A stretch of 7,331 nucleotides of DNA from Piscirickettsiaceae bacterium (GTDB lineage: Bacteria; Pseudomonadota; Gammaproteobacteria; Thiomicrospirales; Thiomicrospiraceae), in the NCBI GenBank assembly GCA_027019045.1, contig JALUXI010000242.1, positions 1 through 7,331 of the forward strand. Direction: 5' to 3'. The position numbers were made by a program, and so were the translations under genes. Below the pieces are notes generated by a model. The model was not told the origin of the DNA. It did not search any database and saw only the letters and a list, made by a program, of their open reading frames with translations. Positions 5,600-7,331 of the stretch are shown one piece after another (positions within the stretch are counted from its first letter, which is position 1; each line of letters opens with the position of its first letter).

Positions 5600-6229
5600 A
5601 TGTCACAACACCCACTCTACCAACAGGCCCACTATTTAAAATCGGCACCTGATTTGTCGCATTGTCCCCCTGACGAGGGGTTTGAGGTGGCGTTTGCGGG
5701 GCGTTCCAATGCGGGTAAATCCAGTGCGTTGAATGTCATCACCTCACAAAAAAGTCTCGCCCGCACCAGTAAAACGCCAGGGCGGACGCAGATGATTAAC
5801 TTTTTTGCCCTTGATGAGCAGGCACAACGCAAACTGGTGGATCTACCAGGTTATGGATTTGCTAAGGTGAATCTAAAAATGAAACGGGCTTGGGAAGCGG
5901 GTTTGGCGGAATATATAGAAAAACGCCAAAGCTTAAAAGGCTTGGTACTGCTAATGGATGTTCGCCACCCCATGACGGAAATTGACCAGGTGATGCTCGA
6001 TTGGACACTTGATTTAGAGCTGCCTGTGCATATTCTGCTCACCAAAGCGGATAAGCTGAAAAAAGGCCCTGCCAATGCAACCCTCTTAAAGCTCAAAAAA
6101 CAGCTGAAAGAGCAGTATCCACACGCCACCGCTCAACTTTTTTCCTCGCTCAAACGCACAGGGTTAGATCAAGCTTGGAATAAGTTAGACGAATGGTTTG
6201 AATATGAAAGGGTTAAGCCACAAAAATAA
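5600..6229 (+). CDS. engB: Ribosome biogenesis GTPase EngB (YihA/YsxC)
   Basis: TRAFAC-class GTPase required for 50S ribosomal subunit assembly in bacteria. All G motifs are visible: G1 GRSNAGKS (residues 34-41), G2 region TPGRT (59-63), G3 DLPG (81-84, in DLPGYGFAKV), G4 TKAD (148-151) and G5-like SSLKRTG (182-188). The N-terminal YLKSAPDLSHCPPDEGFEVAFAG arrangement and the 209-residue length are typical of YihA/YsxC. The start is supported by the ribosome binding site AAAGGAAG (AAGGA at 5587-5591), 8 nt before the ATG. It is transcribed divergently from the ATPase gene and convergently with recQ, as a single-gene unit. In related gammaproteobacteria engB is often found near dsbA and a cytochrome c4 gene. 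Here it is near dsbA but no c4 gene is present. Nothing suggests loss of function. Confidence 0.96.
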   Translation: MSQHPLYQQAHYLKSAPDLSHCPPDEGFEVAFAGRSNAGKSSALNVITSQKSLARTSKTPGRTQMINFFALDEQAQRKLVDLPGYGFAKVNLKMKRAWEAGLAEYIEKRQSLKGLVLLMDVRHPMTEIDQVMLDWTLDLELPVHILLTKADKLKKGPANATLLKLKKQLKEQYPHATAQLFSSLKRTGLDQAWNKLDEWFEYERVKPQK

Positions 6230-6242
6230 ATAATTTTTCGGA

Positions 6243-6294
6243 GTTTCATGTGAAACCTATCGGTGATTTGTTTTTCATGCTGGAGCATGAGGAA
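6243..6294 (+). terminator. Two small hairpins between convergent engB and recQ, possible weak terminators
   Basis: The first hairpin pairs GTTTC (6243-6247) with GAAAC (6252-6256) around a 4-nt loop. The second pairs 6271-6280 with 6285-6294 around loop TGGA: ten pairs in the plus-strand RNA, two of them G-U, with core CATGC/GCATG. Neither is G/C-rich nor followed directly by a clean T run on the plus strand. On the minus strand the first hairpin is followed, after several bases, by an A/T-rich stretch ending in TTATTTATTTTT, which could serve recQ. A convergent gene pair needs termination here, but the structures are poor matches to intrinsic terminators. Confidence 0.25.
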
Positions 6295-6345
6295 AGTAGG
6301 TTAAAAAATTTATGTTTGTTTTTCAAACTGCCGCAAACAGTTTAA
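6250..6345 (+). CDS. Possible small ORF of 31 codons with a good ribosome binding site (GTG start)
   Basis: A GTG at 6250 follows GGAG (6240-6243) by 6 nt. It opens a frame beginning MKPIGDLFFMLEHEESRLKN and ending at TAA 6343-6345. The last third overlaps the end of recQ on the opposite strand. I recognise no family. It starts 21 bp after the engB stop and could be read from the engB transcript. The sequence also forms a hairpin (6271-6294), which could equally explain its conservation if conserved. It may be chance, or the stub of a gene that was cut off. Low confidence. Confidence 0.15.
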   Translation: MKPIGDLFFMLEHEESRLKNLCLFFKLPQTV

Positions 6346-7331
6346 AAACTCAAACCCAAATCGTGCCAGTTTCACTTCGCCCACGCCGTTAATTGCAAGC
6401 AGTTCACCATCAGTTTGTGGGCATTTTTTGGCCATCTCTATCAGTGTCGCATCTCCAAACACTTGATAGGCGGGGATGTCTTCTGCTTCGGCAATCTCTC
6501 GTCGCACTTCTCGTAGTGCTTCAAAAATTTCCGTTTCTTGTTCGGTGAGTAATGCCCTCTGTTGGGCTTTGCTTGCTTTGGCTTTGCCTGCCGCTTTTTC
6601 TACTTTGGGTAAGGCAAGTTTCAGTTCCACTTCCCCCTTTAAAACGCCCTTTGCCGCAGGCGTAAGTCGTAGTACATTAAAATGGGTGGGGTCTTGCACC
6701 ACATAGCCCAGATGAATCAACTGTCGAAAAATGCTTTTCCATTGAAAGTCAGAAAACTCTTTGCCAATGCCATAGGTGGAGAGGGTTTGATGGTTAAATT
6801 GGCGGATGCGTTGATGATTCAGCCCTCTTAAGACATCCACCACATGTTGGAGATTGAAATCCTGATTGAGACGGTAAATACAAGAGAGGGCTTTTTGGGC
6901 GGTGACCTTTCCATCAAACAGTTCAGGTGGATTGAGGCAAATATCACAATGACCGCAAGGGGTGGTGCTGTGTTCGCCAAAATAGTTAAGTAGCACATTT
7001 CGTCGGCAAGTTTGCGACTCGGCAAATTGAATCATGCTATTGAGCTTAAAGGTTTCCAGCTGTTTCTGTTGCGGGTCAGCCGTCTGTTCAACCAAAAATC
7101 GAGCGGTCGCTACATCTTGCAGACCAAATAGCAAAAACGCTTCCGACGGTAGCCCATCTCGTCCTGCACGCCCCGTTTCTTGGTAGTAGCCCTCAATATT
7201 TTTTGGCAGGTCATAATGCACCACAAATCGTACATTGGGTTTATCAATCCCCATGCCAAACGCAACGGTGGCGACCACAATATCCACTTCATCTCGGATA
7301 AACTGCTGATGCACCTGTTGCCGTTGTTCAG
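6310..7331 (-). CDS. recQ: ATP-dependent DNA helicase RecQ, C-terminal part (5' end outside window)
   Basis: A 3'-5' DNA helicase of the RecF recombination and repair pathway. The frame stays open to the right edge (reading ...EQRQQVHQQ), so the GTG near 7314 is an internal valine codon and not a start. About 339 codons of a protein normally near 600 residues are present. Numbering from that Val, helicase motif V is VATVAFGMGIDKPNVRFVVHYD (14-35) and motif VI is QETGRAGRDG (45-54). The zinc-binding subdomain has Cys103, Cys120, Cys123 and Cys126 (QTCRRN ... PCGHCDIC). The RQC winged helix includes VLRGLNHQRIRQF and RQLIHLGYV (about 160-205). After a Lys/Ala-rich linker (about 237-253) comes the HRDC domain (about 257-334), with PAYQVFGDATLIEMAKKCPQT and INGVGEVKLARFG. 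The helicase Walker A and DExH motifs lie beyond the edge. The gene is intact as far as visible, with no frameshift. Confidence 0.95.
   Translation of the reverse strand, partial: EQRQQVHQQFIRDEVDIVVATVAFGMGIDKPNVRFVVHYDLPKNIEGYYQETGRAGRDGLPSEAFLLFGLQDVATARFLVEQTADPQQKQLETFKLNSMIQFAESQTCRRNVLLNYFGEHSTTPCGHCDICLNPPELFDGKVTAQKALSCIYRLNQDFNLQHVVDVLRGLNHQRIRQFNHQTLSTYGIGKEFSDFQWKSIFRQLIHLGYVVQDPTHFNVLRLTPAAKGVLKGEVELKLALPKVEKAAGKAKASKAQQRALLTEQETEIFEALREVRREIAEAEDIPAYQVFGDATLIEMAKKCPQTDGELLAINGVGEVKLARFGFEFLNCLRQFEKQT

Noticed and set aside
5632..6129. Two minus-strand frames (66 and 92 codons) inside engB
   Set aside because: They are antisense shadows of engB, whose complete set of G motifs establishes the coding frame.
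7110..7314. GTG near 7314 as a start of a short recQ, and alternative minus frames at 6828-7025 and 7110-7292
   Set aside because: The recQ frame continues open to the window edge with homologous residues upstream of the GTG. The other frames are shadows of recQ.
1..7331. CRISPR arrays, tRNA or rRNA genes, complete insertion sequences, phage or toxin-antitoxin genes
   Set aside because: I saw no regularly spaced repeats, no tRNA-like folds and no transposase, integrase or toxin-antitoxin protein in any frame.

Overview
The window looks like ordinary chromosomal DNA from a gammaproteobacterium of moderate G+C. RecQ and EngB/YihA read as gammaproteobacterial proteins. Cytochrome c maturation uses System II (ResB + CcsA) rather than the System I set of enteric bacteria, and dsbA lies next to it. 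This combination is compatible with a sulfur-oxidising lineage such as Thiomicrospira/Hydrogenovibrio, but that placement is a low-confidence inference.

Layout, left to right. (1) Positions 1-136, minus strand: the first 45 codons of an acetolactate-synthase-like thiamine diphosphate enzyme, cut by the window edge. (2) Positions 137-300: a short spacer filled almost entirely by a long imperfect palindrome (159-279) whose terminal 12-mer recurs once more at 288-299. (3) Positions 301-4196, minus strand: a compact operon transcribed resB -> ccsA -> dsbA, with spacers of 27 bp or less and the ccsA stop codon embedded in the dsbA ribosome binding site. (4) Positions 4314-5504, minus strand: a lone AAA ATPase of the AAA_14/DUF4143 type. 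(5) Positions 5505-5599: a divergent promoter region with a perfect 18-bp palindrome. (6) Positions 5600-6229, plus strand: the GTPase engB (yihA/ysxC). (7) Positions 6230-6309: a convergent spacer with two small hairpins and a possible 31-codon ORF. (8) Positions 6310-7331, minus strand: the C-terminal part of recQ, cut by the right edge.

How the genes fit together. ResB and CcsA are expected to form the membrane heme exporter and cytochrome c synthase that attaches heme to CXXCH apocytochromes in the periplasm. DsbA is the periplasmic thiol oxidase that acts on the same secreted cysteines. A dedicated apocytochrome reductase (CcsX/ResA) and its electron donor (CcdA/DsbD) are not in the window. 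In many relatives engB lies beside a cytochrome c4 gene and dsbA. Here the ATPase occupies that position, so it looks like an accessory insertion into a conserved neighbourhood. engB (ribosome assembly) and recQ (DNA repair) are housekeeping genes.

No complete new system is evident. The least explained features are the palindromic element at 159-299, the 18-bp palindrome at 5515-5532, and the orphan ATPase with its nuclease-like C-terminus.
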